From CAYSLU01 sp964431965 (GTDB lineage Bacteria > Verrucomicrobiota > Kiritimatiellia > CAIKKV01 > CAYSLU01), in contig CAYSLU010000028.1 in NCBI GenBank assembly GCA_964431965.1, positions 1 to 53,650 on the forward strand: a stretch of DNA of 53,650 nt, given 5' to 3'. Below, one piece after another: positions 8,200 to 17,272 of the stretch. The stretch's first letter is position 1. Every line of letters starts with the position of its first letter. The position numbers and the translations under genes are program-made. Under the pieces are notes generated by a model. That model worked only from the letters and a program-made list of their open reading frames with translations. It did no database searches and had not been told where the DNA came from.

Positions 8200-10332
8200 A
8201 TGCAGGTCTCTTGCAGGTCAGCGGCTGTGGCCTTTGTGGTCGCATGCGTCGGCGTTCCGGCGCATGCCCAGTCTGCGGTGTGGACGAACCGGGGCGGCGG
8301 CGACTGGTCGGTTCCGGGCAACTGGAGCCCCAACACTCCGCCCGGCACCGGGACGAACGCGCTGCTGACGGCGGAGTCGGGGAACACGTCCTACACGGTC
8401 ACGAACGACGTGGAGGACAATGCCTGCGCCGGCCTGACGATCTGCAATCCGACCAACTCCGGCGTTCACACGCTGCTCAGCGCCGCGAACGGGCTCTTCG
8501 CGTCCGGCGACGCCGTCGTCGGCCGCAACGGGAGCCTGGTGGTCAGCAATGCGACCGTCTCGATCGGCGGGTCGGCGGCGATCTCCAACGCGGGATCCGT
8601 CTACCTCCTGTCCGGCGCGGTTCTGAACGTAGGAGGCACCGATCGCGAGACGGCCGGAGCATCAACGGCAACCCTGACGAATCTCGCCGGCGGGGTCCTG
8701 GAGCTGGGGCAGCCGGGCGGATCGTCCAGCAACTATTTCGTCAGCTTCCTGAACGCGTCCACCGCAACGGTCGGCCTCGTCAACCAGGGCTCTCTGCGCA
8801 ACCGGGACGGCCACTACATCGTGTCGCGCATTCACGCCAACGTGTTCAACGACACCGGCGGCGTGATCTGGACCCGGACGCTGATCGAGACGATGGAGCT
8901 GCACCGGCTCTGCACCAACCGGGGGCAGGTCCTCATCGGGAATATCACCTCCGGGCTCGCCGTCACGAACGGCGACGTCGTGAACGAGGGCCTGATCTCG
9001 AACCCGGGCGGCGGGCTCCGGATCAGCAACGGATCCCTGTACAATGCCAGCAACGGAGTCGTGCTGATTTACGGCACCTCCTCGCAGGGGGCGCTCTGGT
9101 CGCGCTCCACGCTCAACGACGGCGTCCTCATCGTCAGCAACATGTCGGGCAGCTCGGGCGGCTACCGCGACATGGGTGGTCCGATCACCAACCGCGGCGT
9201 CATGCTCCTCTATCGGTCCTATTCGGGCTCGAACATCCGGGACACGCTCTATGCGTCGAACATCGTAAACTTCAGCCTGATCCGCGCCGTGGGCTCCTTC
9301 GGCACGGCGCTCACGAACGTGATCGCCGGCAACATGGTCCGATCGCCGGTCATCAACCAGCCCGGGGGCGTCATCAGCGCCACCAACGGGACGGTCTTCG
9401 TTCTGACCGACATGCGTAACAGCGGGACGCTGGTGGTACACAGCAACTCGATCCTGGCCGTCGGTTACGCCGCCGCGGGGCCGGGAAGAATCGATGTCGG
9501 GGCCCTGACATTCACGAACGACGGGATCATCGCCCTGAAGGACGGGAGCCTCGCCGCCGCGCGGCTGGTCGCCGGGGCGGGCGCGGCGCTGCGGGGCCGG
9601 GGCGAGATCGGCCGGGTAACGCTCTCGAACCTGGTGTCCGCGACCGGGGCCACCACGAATTTCGCGCGTCAGTTCGCCGTTCGGAGCGTGGTCAACTCGG
9701 GATCTATCGGGCCGGCCGGAACGCTCAACGCCGGGGCCATATCGAATATGCCGGGCGGCGTGATCGCGGGATACGGGGCCATCCGGTCGATCGACACGGC
9801 GTGCTCCTACGAGGACGAAACGCTGGTCGTAACGAGCATCAACCGGGGCTATCGGGTCTTCAACGCCACGGGCTCCGTCATCCTGGCCGACGGCGGGGTG
9901 CTCGACCTCGAGAACGGCTTTGAGGGGGACCGCCAGTCCGGGACCATCGGCGCGACTAACGGCGGCGTGCTGCGGATCGGCGACGGCTCGCAGCCGCTGA
10001 CCAGCGATGGCGCCGTATGGCTGTCGAACGGGCGCCTGGTATGCGGCGATCTGACGGTGACCAATGGGGTGGTCGCGATGGATCTGGATCATCCGGCCTC
10101 GAAGACGGCCGGCCTCGTTCAGGCGAGCAATCTCACGCTGGGCGCAGCCAGCACGCTGACGCTGACGGGCCGCGGGCAACGAGCGGTTCTGATCCGATAC
10201 ACGGGGCTGCGGTCGGGCGTCTTCGGGGATGTGACGCGAGTGCCGCCGGGGCATCGGATTTCCTACGGTCCGGACGCCGATGGGATCGTGGAACTGGTCC
10301 CCACCGGCGGAGAGGTCATTCGGGTGCGGTGA
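8200..10332 (+). CDS. Secreted beta-strand-rich autotransporter-like repeat protein
   Basis: The ATG at 8200 follows a good ribosome site (GGAAGGGA, 8185-8192); an in-frame GTG at 8194 is less likely. The 710-residue product has a signal peptide ending AHAQS and then 'AVWTNRGGGDWSVPGNWSPNTPPGTGTNALL', a common opening of autotransporter-associated and PEP-CTERM-type beta-solenoid proteins ('W.....G.W....NW....P'). The body is rich in Asn, Gly, Ser and short strands (VSNATVSIGGSAAISNAGSV). The last 100 residues contain 'LTLTGRGQRAVLIRYTGLRSGVFG', like the end of autotransporter-associated strand proteins, and the tail GGEVIRVR. There is no outer-membrane beta-barrel domain, so a surface-layer or adhesion role is more likely than classical autotransport. 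Function unassigned. Confidence 0.78.
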   Translation: MQVSCRSAAVAFVVACVGVPAHAQSAVWTNRGGGDWSVPGNWSPNTPPGTGTNALLTAESGNTSYTVTNDVEDNACAGLTICNPTNSGVHTLLSAANGLFASGDAVVGRNGSLVVSNATVSIGGSAAISNAGSVYLLSGAVLNVGGTDRETAGASTATLTNLAGGVLELGQPGGSSSNYFVSFLNASTATVGLVNQGSLRNRDGHYIVSRIHANVFNDTGGVIWTRTLIETMELHRLCTNRGQVLIGNITSGLAVTNGDVVNEGLISNPGGGLRISNGSLYNASNGVVLIYGTSSQGALWSRSTLNDGVLIVSNMSGSSGGYRDMGGPITNRGVMLLYRSYSGSNIRDTLYASNIVNFSLIRAVGSFGTALTNVIAGNMVRSPVINQPGGVISATNGTVFVLTDMRNSGTLVVHSNSILAVGYAAAGPGRIDVGALTFTNDGIIALKDGSLAAARLVAGAGAALRGRGEIGRVTLSNLVSATGATTNFARQFAVRSVVNSGSIGPAGTLNAGAISNMPGGVIAGYGAIRSIDTACSYEDETLVVTSINRGYRVFNATGSVILADGGVLDLENGFEGDRQSGTIGATNGGVLRIGDGSQPLTSDGAVWLSNGRLVCGDLTVTNGVVAMDLDHPASKTAGLVQASNLTLGAASTLTLTGRGQRAVLIRYTGLRSGVFGDVTRVPPGHRISYGPDADGIVELVPTGGEVIRVR

Positions 10333-10420
10333 GATATCCTGGTCGTGCGGTCCGTTGCTCCGCCCGGCTTTCCGGCCGTTCCGGTAATCGTGCGTGTGCG
10401 CAAAAAAGTCCTGATTGGCG

Positions 10421-10467
10421 GCACAACGTTCGGCTCGCATCTCCAGCCGCCAGTGGCATGATCGATG
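10421..10467 (+). repeat. 47-base element shared with 6969-7015
   Basis: Second copy of the element described at 6969 (34/47 identical, no gaps). It is centred in the 228-bp space between the stop at 10332 and the start at 10561. A short A-tract block (GCAAAAAAGTCCTG, 10400-10413) just upstream resembles the sequence before the ATPase gene at 33974. Either may be part of a promoter. Confidence 0.35.
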
Positions 10468-10560
10468 ATCGAAACAGTGGCGAGACTATGTCGAAGGCGC
10501 AGAGCCCCCGCTCGGTGGACGGGCGTTGAAAGGGGATGGCCATGGCGCAAAAGGATGACT

Positions 10561-12525
10561 ATGCCAGTTCGACGAATCTTGATCTGGATGCTGTTGGCAG
10601 GCGTGGGTTCCGGACTCGGGATGGCCGCCCGCCACGGTTGGGATGCGCACGGGACAATCGTGGAGATGACTCGTCGGCTGGAACGGGAAATGCGAAGCCG
10701 GGGAATCCGGCCAGACTTTGACCGATACCAGGCGTACGCCGCCAAGCGGCTGGACCAGTCCGCCGGAACGAATTCGTTCTCGGATAAGACGGGCAACTGC
10801 CGGCTGGCTTGGTTCGATCGCCTGATGCGGTCGCAGTTGACGGCGGCCCCTGAGGCGGCGCGTTTCTCCGGGGCGCTTCAGGACTCCGCCTTGCAGCGCG
10901 CCGGCACCTTTGTCGGCCTGGTGAAGCAAGGGTTGGAGAAGATCGATGCGGTCACAACAAACCCGCCCTGGAAACAGCCCAAGGACGCCGGTCAGGAATG
11001 GTTCCTGGCACGACTGGGCGGCATGCAGGCCGGGATTGGGCATGCCTTCGAACCTTTCGAGTCTTCCGCAAAGAGTGCTTTCCTGACGCTCCTGGCGGCG
11101 CAGACCCTGACTGGCCCCAACCGGCAGAGTCATCAGTTTGAGGACGTCGTCGGCGGCCGACGCGCGTGCGATGGGCTGGAGAAGATGAATCGCGCCGGCA
11201 TCGCAGAGGCAGCACTGGAGGCGGCCCGTTTGGCGGACGCCTGGCACGAAGGCTGGCTGGATGCCTGGATGAACGGGCTCTCCGGTCAGACCACGAACGG
11301 GACGGTGAGCGGCGTCACCGGCGAACTGGCCGCGGTGTGGATTACGCGCCAGGGGCTCATTGTGGTGGGAGGGCCCGGGCCGAATGTCTACCGGTTGGAT
11401 GCGAACCGGGAGATTGTGGCCGTGGTGGATCTGGGCGGCGACGACCGCTACCAGGAGGGAACCGTTGGCGAAGACCGGCCGGTTCTCGTTCTGCTGGATC
11501 GATCGGGGAACGATCTGTATGCCGGTACGGGAATGGGCATTCAGGGCGGTGCGGCGGGTGGTGTGTCGGTGCTGCTGGAGGGAGGCGGCGATGACCGCTA
11601 TGAGGCGGTCGATCTGGCTCAGGGTTCCTGTCTCGCGGGGGTCGGCTTGCTGGCCGACGCGGGGGGAAACGATTCCTACCGCGGCGATCGGAGGGTGCAG
11701 GGGCATGCGACGGGCGGAATCGGCCTTCTTTGGGAGGGCGGCGGGGATGACGCGTTCCGGGGCGCCCTGCTGGCCCAAGGCACAGGAGGGCCTCTCGGGT
11801 TCGGCCTGCTGACTGATCTCGCCGGCCATGACCGCTATTTTGCCGGGGGCAAGTACCCCGGCGACTACGATGATTCCCCGGGCTTCAGCGGGTGGTCCCA
11901 AGGCGTGGGCGCTGGCCCTCGCGGATCGGGAAACGGAGGGATTGGCGTCCTGCTGGACGGTGGTGGGGATGACGTTTACGAATACGACTACTTCTGCCAT
12001 GGCGGAGGCTATTGGTTTGCCGTGGGGATTGCGCGGGACTTTGGCGGCCATGACGCGCGGATCGGATCCACCCGTGAGAACTGGGACGGCACTCCGCGCC
12101 GCGAGAAGCCGTTTGTCCGCTGGGGCCCCGCGTTCGGGTGTCACTATGCGATGGGCTTCCTGCTGGATGACAAAGGAGACGACACCTATACCGGTAACAC
12201 GGGCGGCGTCTGCTTCTCATGGGATATCGCCGTGGCGGTGCTGTGCGATTCGCAGGGAGACGACACCTATAAGGGCGGTGGCGGCGGAGGCGATGCCAGC
12301 CAGTCTTCCATCGCATTGCTTTTCGACGGCGCGGGCCATGACCTCTATCAGGTCCCGAGGCCCGGCTGGGCGGACTCAGGGTCCGCGTATCATGCCGAGA
12401 TTGGCTCGAACAGTAATTTCGCCCTGGCCCTGGACTTTTCGGGCCAGGACAACTGGGGCTGCGGCTTATCCAACGGCCAGTCCCGCGCGCAAGGATGGGC
12501 CGGCGGCATGCTGATTGACCGGTAA
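10561..12525 (+). CDS. Exported protein with twelve D-x-x-G-x-D-x-Y solenoid repeats
   Basis: The start at 10561 is preferred (AAAAGG at 10549-10554, six bases upstream); ATG 10555 is possible. The 654-residue product has an N-terminal membrane/signal segment (ILIWMLLAGVGSGLGMAA), then about 250 residues of mostly helical character with no family I recognise. From about residue 290 to the end there are twelve copies of an acidic turn: DLGGDDRY, DRSGNDLY, EGGGDDRY, DAGGNDSY, EGGGDDAF, DLAGHDRY, DGGGDDVY, DFGGHDAR, DDKGDDTY, DSQGDDTY, DGAGHDLY, DFSGQDNW. Where the repeats are contiguous the spacing is 23-27 residues, linked by G-rich, hydrophobic strands ending in 'GvgLL'. The layout suggests a beta-solenoid with stacked acidic, perhaps calcium-binding, corners, distinct from RTX nonapeptides. 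Function unknown. The gap begins one base after the stop. Confidence 0.75.
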   Translation: MPVRRILIWMLLAGVGSGLGMAARHGWDAHGTIVEMTRRLEREMRSRGIRPDFDRYQAYAAKRLDQSAGTNSFSDKTGNCRLAWFDRLMRSQLTAAPEAARFSGALQDSALQRAGTFVGLVKQGLEKIDAVTTNPPWKQPKDAGQEWFLARLGGMQAGIGHAFEPFESSAKSAFLTLLAAQTLTGPNRQSHQFEDVVGGRRACDGLEKMNRAGIAEAALEAARLADAWHEGWLDAWMNGLSGQTTNGTVSGVTGELAAVWITRQGLIVVGGPGPNVYRLDANREIVAVVDLGGDDRYQEGTVGEDRPVLVLLDRSGNDLYAGTGMGIQGGAAGGVSVLLEGGGDDRYEAVDLAQGSCLAGVGLLADAGGNDSYRGDRRVQGHATGGIGLLWEGGGDDAFRGALLAQGTGGPLGFGLLTDLAGHDRYFAGGKYPGDYDDSPGFSGWSQGVGAGPRGSGNGGIGVLLDGGGDDVYEYDYFCHGGGYWFAVGIARDFGGHDARIGSTRENWDGTPRREKPFVRWGPAFGCHYAMGFLLDDKGDDTYTGNTGGVCFSWDIAVAVLCDSQGDDTYKGGGGGGDASQSSIALLFDGAGHDLYQVPRPGWADSGSAYHAEIGSNSNFALALDFSGQDNWGCGLSNGQSRAQGWAGGMLIDR

Positions 12526-12526
12526 C

Positions 12527-12626
12527 NNNNNNNNNNNNNNNNNNNNNNNNNNNNNNNNNNNNNNNNNNNNNNNNNNNNNNNNNNNNNNNNNNNNNNNNNN
12601 NNNNNNNNNNNNNNNNNNNNNNNNNN
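12527..12626. other. Assembly gap (100 N)
   Basis: Second run of exactly 100 N. It removes the 5' end of the glycosidase gene that follows, so the distance between the repeat protein and this gene is unknown. Confidence 0.98.
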
Positions 12627-12627
12627 G

Positions 12628-14595
12628 CTGGTCTCGGACGAGACCGGCACCGGGGTGTTCCTGCGGGTCGAAAAGGAGCGGGCGTGCCAGTTCTGGTTTG
12701 CCCCGCTCGGGACGATCGCGGGGCTGGACCGGTTCACCGCGTGCTGCCGCAAGACCGAGATATTCTGGATGGAGGCGTGCGCCGGGACGGCGCTCCGCGA
12801 GATTCCGGGCGACACGCAATGGCTCCTGGCTCGCCGCACGGATGGGAAATTCGTGCTGATGGTGCCGATTGTCGATGGCGCCTTGCGGTTTTGTCTCGGC
12901 TTTCGCGATGGCAAACTGCACCTGTGGGCCGACAGCGGCGATCCCGAGATCGTGCAGTCGTCCGGCGTCGGCGCGTACATGGCAGTTGGCGATGACCCGT
13001 ACGAGCTGCAGGAAGCTGGTGCCGCGGCGGTCATGCACCGGCTCCGGACGGGAACGCTCCGGCGCGACAAGCCGATGCCTGATTTCGTCGATCTGTTCGG
13101 CTGGAACACGTGGAACGCTTTCTACCGGGACGTGAGCGAGGAGAAGGTCCGTCAGGGCTTGGAGAGCTTCCGGGCCGGCGGGGTGACTCCGACTTTCTTC
13201 ATCCTCGACGATGGGTGGCTGAGTGTTCGGACGATGCCGATCGGAGGGGATCGGCTGACGCGGTTCCAGGCGAACGAGAAGTTCCCGCGCGATCTTGCTC
13301 CGGTCGTGGCGATGGCGAAGCGCGAGTTCGGGGTCAAGCGGGTCTTCGCCTGGCACGCGGTGATGGGCTACTGGGCCGGGATCGACGCGGACAGTCTCCC
13401 CGAGTACGGCGTCTGCGAGACCGCCCGGAACGACCTGCCGTCGTTCGGCCGCGACCTCGGTCCGACGCTGACTTGGATGGGCGCGGTCTGCGGGGTGATT
13501 CCGGCGGACCGGCTCGCGGCGTTCTACGATGCGTTTCACGCCCACCTCGCGGCGCAGGGCGTGGACGGCGTGAAGGTCGATAACCAGAGCAGCATCGAGC
13601 TGACCACAGCCGGGCTGGGCGGCCGGGTCCGCATGTTCCGGGCCTACCGGCAGGGGCTCGAGGCGTCCTGCCGCAAGCACTTCGCCGGCCGGCGGATCGA
13701 CTGCATGTCAAACGCCAACGAGACCCATCTCATGGCCGGGGACTCCGCGCTGCTCCGTTCCTCGACGGACTTCTGGCCGCTGCGGCCTGAAACGCATGGG
13801 GCGCACCTGTACACCAATGCCCAGGTCGGGCTGTGGTTCGGCCAGTTCCAGCATCCCGACTGGGACATGTTCGAGTCGGGCCACGCGATGGGCGCCTACC
13901 ACGCCGCCAGCCGTGCGGTCAGCGGATCCCCGGTCTATGTCTCGGACAAGCCGGACGAGCACGACTTCGACGTGTTGCGCAAGCTCGTCTGCGCGGACGG
14001 CACCGTCCTGCGCTGTACGGACGTCGGCCGCCCCAGCCCGGACTGCCTGTTCCATGATCCGACCCGGGAGGATGTCCTGCTGAAGATATTCAACTTCAAC
14101 GCGCATGGCGCGGTGCTGGGCCTCTTTCACGCCAAGTACGCGAACGGCACGGCGAAGTCGATTACCGGCACGGTGTCGCTGGCTGACGTGCCGGGGTTGC
14201 CACCGGGTCGGTATGCGGTCCTGGCCCATCGGTCCGGCGAGGTCCGGGTGCTTGCGGCCGGGCAGGACTGGCCGATTTGCCTCGACCCCGGGCAGTGGGA
14301 GATCTACACGTTGGCGGCGATTCAAGAGGGCCGGGCCGTGCTCGGTTTGGCCGACAAGTACAACTCCGGCGGCGCGCTTGTGGGGCTGCGCGAAGAGAAG
14401 GGCTGCTCGAAGCTCCGTGTGCGCGACGGCGGACTGCTCGTGATGTACGCCGATCGGGCGCCGGCCGGCGTGACCGCGGGAGGGGCGCCGACGGCGGTCC
14501 TCTACGACGCGGCCAGCGGAAAGGCGACCGTGCCGGTGCCGGCGGCTGGCGACGTTGTCATCGATTGGGGCGGAGAATCGAAGCGCACGATCTGA
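12628..14595 (+). CDS. Raffinose synthase/Sip1-type alpha-galactosidase family protein (GH36-like), 5' partial
   Basis: The frame is open from the gap and codes for 655 residues to the TGA at 14595. 'FGWNTWNAFYRDVSEEKVRQ' followed by 'SFRAGGVTPTFFILDDGWLS' is the signature of the raffinose-synthase/seed-imbibition family (CAZy GH36), matching the plant FGWCTWDAFY...DDGWQ pattern. 'DGVKVDNQS' (about 13561-13581) holds the predicted nucleophile Asp of the K-V-D motif. 'LRSSTDFWP' and 'WFGQFQHPDWDMFES' follow, as in bacterial relatives. The C-terminal 200 residues form a beta-sandwich with 'FNFNAHGAVLGLFH'. The enzyme should cleave or transfer alpha-galactosyl groups, but bacterial members are poorly characterised. 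About 100-150 N-terminal residues are probably missing. No regulatory site can be seen. Confidence 0.85.
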   Translation: MVSDETGTGVFLRVEKERACQFWFAPLGTIAGLDRFTACCRKTEIFWMEACAGTALREIPGDTQWLLARRTDGKFVLMVPIVDGALRFCLGFRDGKLHLWADSGDPEIVQSSGVGAYMAVGDDPYELQEAGAAAVMHRLRTGTLRRDKPMPDFVDLFGWNTWNAFYRDVSEEKVRQGLESFRAGGVTPTFFILDDGWLSVRTMPIGGDRLTRFQANEKFPRDLAPVVAMAKREFGVKRVFAWHAVMGYWAGIDADSLPEYGVCETARNDLPSFGRDLGPTLTWMGAVCGVIPADRLAAFYDAFHAHLAAQGVDGVKVDNQSSIELTTAGLGGRVRMFRAYRQGLEASCRKHFAGRRIDCMSNANETHLMAGDSALLRSSTDFWPLRPETHGAHLYTNAQVGLWFGQFQHPDWDMFESGHAMGAYHAASRAVSGSPVYVSDKPDEHDFDVLRKLVCADGTVLRCTDVGRPSPDCLFHDPTREDVLLKIFNFNAHGAVLGLFHAKYANGTAKSITGTVSLADVPGLPPGRYAVLAHRSGEVRVLAAGQDWPICLDPGQWEIYTLAAIQEGRAVLGLADKYNSGGALVGLREEKGCSKLRVRDGGLLVMYADRAPAGVTAGGAPTAVLYDAASGKATVPVPAAGDVVIDWGGESKRTI

Positions 14596-14628
14596 TGGGC
14601 AGACCTGCGGAATGTGAATAGGAGCACC

Positions 14629-15942
14629 ATGGCGGGAATCGCAGACATGCTCGACCTCGGTGCGGTGTGGGCGGTGTTCGGGATCATCGGAACGCATTCG
14701 ACACGACCGGTGCAGGCATCCGGGGAGCCGGGCCCGACCGACCTCGCCCGCGTGGTCGAACTCCTGCGGTCGGGTGAAGAACCGGTGCGCATCGTGTGCT
14801 TTGGCGACAGCATCACGGGAGTGTACTACCACACGGGCGGGCGGCGAGCCTGGTGTGACATGCTGGGCCTTGTCCTGCGGCAGACCTATCCCCGGGCAAA
14901 GATGGACCTGCGCAACGCCGGCGTCAGCGGCAACACAACCGCGGCCGGGCTGGCTCGGCTTGAGCGGGATGTGCTGGCACACCAGCCCCATCTGGTCGTG
15001 ATCATGTTCGGGATGAACGACTGCAAAGGAGCCGCGAGCTCGGGATTGTTCCGCGACAACCTGAAGACAATCGTGCAGCGATGCCGCGGGGCGGGGGCGG
15101 CGGTCGTGCTGTGCACGCCGAACTCCATCTACCCCGACGACAAGGAGCGCTTCGCGAACTTGCCGTCCTGCGCCGATGCCGCGCGCGCTCTGGCGGCGGA
15201 GATGTCCGTGCCGCTGGCCGACTGCTACCTCGCATACGAGAACCTTCGCGCAGCGGATCCGACGGCTTGGAGCCTGCTGATGAGCGAAACGATCCATCCG
15301 TGCTTGAATGGGCACCGGCTCTTCGCCGAAACCATCGCGGCGACGATCTCCGGGCGGCAGACCGTCCTCAACGACGGTCCGCCGCCCGCGCCGGCGCTGG
15401 CGTTCACCTTTGACGCGCTCGGCCGAAACCAGCCGATCCACCTGATTGCCGTGCCGCCGTACGACGCAATCGTGCCGGAAGCGCTCCGGACGGCGTGCCC
15501 CGGCGCCGTCGTGGATGTCACGTCGTGGCCTGTCGGCGCACTGGCCGACATGGAGCAGTGGGGCAAGGGCATTCGAGCGCGCGCGAAGAAGCCCACCCTG
15601 GTCGTCGTCGCCGTTCCGGCGAACGCCACAGCCGCAACGGCCGAGGGGTTCATCCGCTCGTACAACTGGGTGCTGAACTGGAGCGTGGCGTTCGGCGCGG
15701 CGACCTGGGATACGGTCGCGGTTCTGCCTTCGGTGACGGAGCGGGCGCTGTCGCGCGATGAGGCCCGATTCGCCGACTTGGCTCGCCGCGTGATCGTCGG
15801 CAAGGACATTGGCCTCATCGAGTGTCCGGCCGGGGACCGCTCTGACGCGAGCGCAATCGTCCGGCGATGGATAGAGGCACAGCGGCGTTGTCCGGCGGGC
15901 GATCCCCTCGGGCATACGGAACGCCATGGTGAAGGCCTATGA
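14629..15942 (+). CDS. SGNH/GDSL-family hydrolase
   Basis: ATG 14629 follows AGGAG (14620-14624), which decides the start over the upstream GTG 14614. The 437-residue product shows SGNH block I (FGDSITG, Ser nucleophile), block II region (RNAGVSGNTT with the oxyanion Gly), block III (FGMNDCKG, Asn) and block V (ETIHPCLNGH). The usual D-x-x-H is E-T-I-H here, so the acid of the triad may be Glu or lie elsewhere. Family members deacetylate carbohydrates, including rhamnogalacturonan and xylan. Residues 250-437 form a second domain I do not recognise; it contains 'VDVTSWPVGAL', 'VVVAVPANATA' and 'VLNWSVAFG', so it may be another alpha/beta or SGNH-derived domain. A hydrophobic N-terminus may be a weak signal. 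It lies 33 bases after the GH36-like gene. Confidence 0.8.
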   Translation: MAGIADMLDLGAVWAVFGIIGTHSTRPVQASGEPGPTDLARVVELLRSGEEPVRIVCFGDSITGVYYHTGGRRAWCDMLGLVLRQTYPRAKMDLRNAGVSGNTTAAGLARLERDVLAHQPHLVVIMFGMNDCKGAASSGLFRDNLKTIVQRCRGAGAAVVLCTPNSIYPDDKERFANLPSCADAARALAAEMSVPLADCYLAYENLRAADPTAWSLLMSETIHPCLNGHRLFAETIAATISGRQTVLNDGPPPAPALAFTFDALGRNQPIHLIAVPPYDAIVPEALRTACPGAVVDVTSWPVGALADMEQWGKGIRARAKKPTLVVVAVPANATAATAEGFIRSYNWVLNWSVAFGAATWDTVAVLPSVTERALSRDEARFADLARRVIVGKDIGLIECPAGDRSDASAIVRRWIEAQRRCPAGDPLGHTERHGEGL

Positions 15943-16032
15943 GGAAGAGGGAATCCGTATATGGGCCACGCGGGATACGAAATCCCTTCAGCGACACCCC
16001 GATCAGGAACAGTCCGGAGATAGGAGAGACTC

Positions 16033-17229
16033 ATGCCAATCCAGTGGGCCAGTGAATCGGCGGACCGGCGGGACGATCCGGTCAGCGGCGCGCGGATCAT
16101 CCAGCTGACCAGCGCGGCGGCGATCAGCAACAACATCTACGGCGAGCAGCCGTACACCTCGCCGGACGGCAAGCGGATCGTGATCGCGCGCTGCCAGGAC
16201 TTCTGCTTCGACCAGGAGGGCTCGCTGCTGGTCCACGAGTTGGACCGCCTGCGGATCACGATGGTGGTGCGGCGCATGAAGGGCGTGCGGGGTGTCTTCA
16301 ACGCCGCGTGGAGCGGTCTGCTCTACTACTGGACGCCCGAGCGCAAGCTGATGCAGCTCTCGCTCATGACGCTCGAGCAGAAGGAAGTCTACGCGGAAGA
16401 GGACCCCGGCGCGCCCCTTCCGGGCAATTCGGTCTCGCCCGATCAGCGCTTCGTGATCGGCATGACTCCGCGGCTCAAAGGCCCTGGCTCGCCGGTGTTC
16501 CAGATCATCCGGCTCGACCTCAAGAAGAAGGTGCGCGAGGTGATCTTCGAGCATCCCGAGATCTGCAACCCGCATCTGCAGTTCAACCCGGTCCACGGGA
16601 AGCACATCCTCGTGCAGAACAACGTCGGGACGCGGCTGAAGCGGGACGGCTCCACCGACCGGTATCAGACGGCAGGCTGCAAGCTGTTCGTGATCGACGC
16701 CGACGGGCGCAACCAGCGCTACGTGCCGGCCGGCCCGCCGGCCACGCGCGGGATCACCGGCCACGAGTGCTTCGTGGCGGATACGGGGCGGGTCCTCTTC
16801 TCGGCAGGATGGGTCAACCACGGCGACTACGACTGGCGGCACGATCCGTCGCATCTGCAGGGCAACGTCTTCACGGCCCGGCCCGGCGACCGGAAGCCGG
16901 CGGTCTTCGAGGCGCCGCAGCACCGCTTCAACCACGTGTGCGTCTCGCGCTGCGGCCGCTACTTCGTGGCCGACTCGCACACGGGGATCGGGATGTTCGA
17001 GAATGGCCGGTTCAAGCCCGTCTCGCTGGTGATCGGCGACCTCAAGACCGGCAAGTTCCGGACGCTGGTCGAGAACAGCGAGGGCACGAGCGGCGGGAAC
17101 CAGTGCACGCACACCCATCCGTACCTGACGGCGGACAGCCGGCACGTGATCTACAATGCCGACCCCGGGGGCATCCCGCAGGTATTCGCCGCGCGCATCC
17201 CGCCGGGGTTCCTGGAGAGTCTGGCTTGA
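16033..17229 (+). CDS. Oligogalacturonate lyase-like propeller protein (PL22 type)
   Basis: The start has a strong ribosome site (ATAGGAG, 16019-16025). The 398-residue product has no signal peptide, as expected for cytoplasmic oligogalacturonide lyase. It is a WD40/TolB-like propeller (YTSPDGKRIVIA, SVSPDQRFVIG, YLTADSRHVIYNAD). The PL22 metal site is recognisable: Q357-x-x-H360-x-H362 in 'NQCTHTHPY' reproduces the Gln/His/His spacing of characterised PL22 enzymes, the further His would be H297 or H301 (QHRFNHVC), and 'ITGHECF' near residue 243 matches another conserved block. The enzyme would split unsaturated or saturated digalacturonate to a 4-deoxy-hexoseulose uronate. The 90 bases upstream contain a short hairpin (GGAT/ATCC, about 15972-15986) but no gene. 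Confidence 0.78.
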   Translation: MPIQWASESADRRDDPVSGARIIQLTSAAAISNNIYGEQPYTSPDGKRIVIARCQDFCFDQEGSLLVHELDRLRITMVVRRMKGVRGVFNAAWSGLLYYWTPERKLMQLSLMTLEQKEVYAEEDPGAPLPGNSVSPDQRFVIGMTPRLKGPGSPVFQIIRLDLKKKVREVIFEHPEICNPHLQFNPVHGKHILVQNNVGTRLKRDGSTDRYQTAGCKLFVIDADGRNQRYVPAGPPATRGITGHECFVADTGRVLFSAGWVNHGDYDWRHDPSHLQGNVFTARPGDRKPAVFEAPQHRFNHVCVSRCGRYFVADSHTGIGMFENGRFKPVSLVIGDLKTGKFRTLVENSEGTSGGNQCTHTHPYLTADSRHVIYNADPGGIPQVFAARIPPGFLESLA

Positions 17230-17272
17230 AGCGAGTGGGCCATGCCGGAGCGGCAGGCCCGGAAGGAAGCGC

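Noticed and set aside
8662..10440. 592-codon open frame on the minus strand, with similar long minus frames at 10486-12144, 13708-15927 and 17042-19138
   Set aside because: They are antisense shadows of well-supported plus-strand genes in high-GC DNA, rich in Arg, Ala and Pro and without any family motif or ribosome site.
11428..12470. RTX toxin-type calcium repeats
   Set aside because: RTX units are nonapeptides (GGxGxDxUx) repeated every nine residues; here the acidic turns mostly recur 23-27 residues apart with a different consensus.
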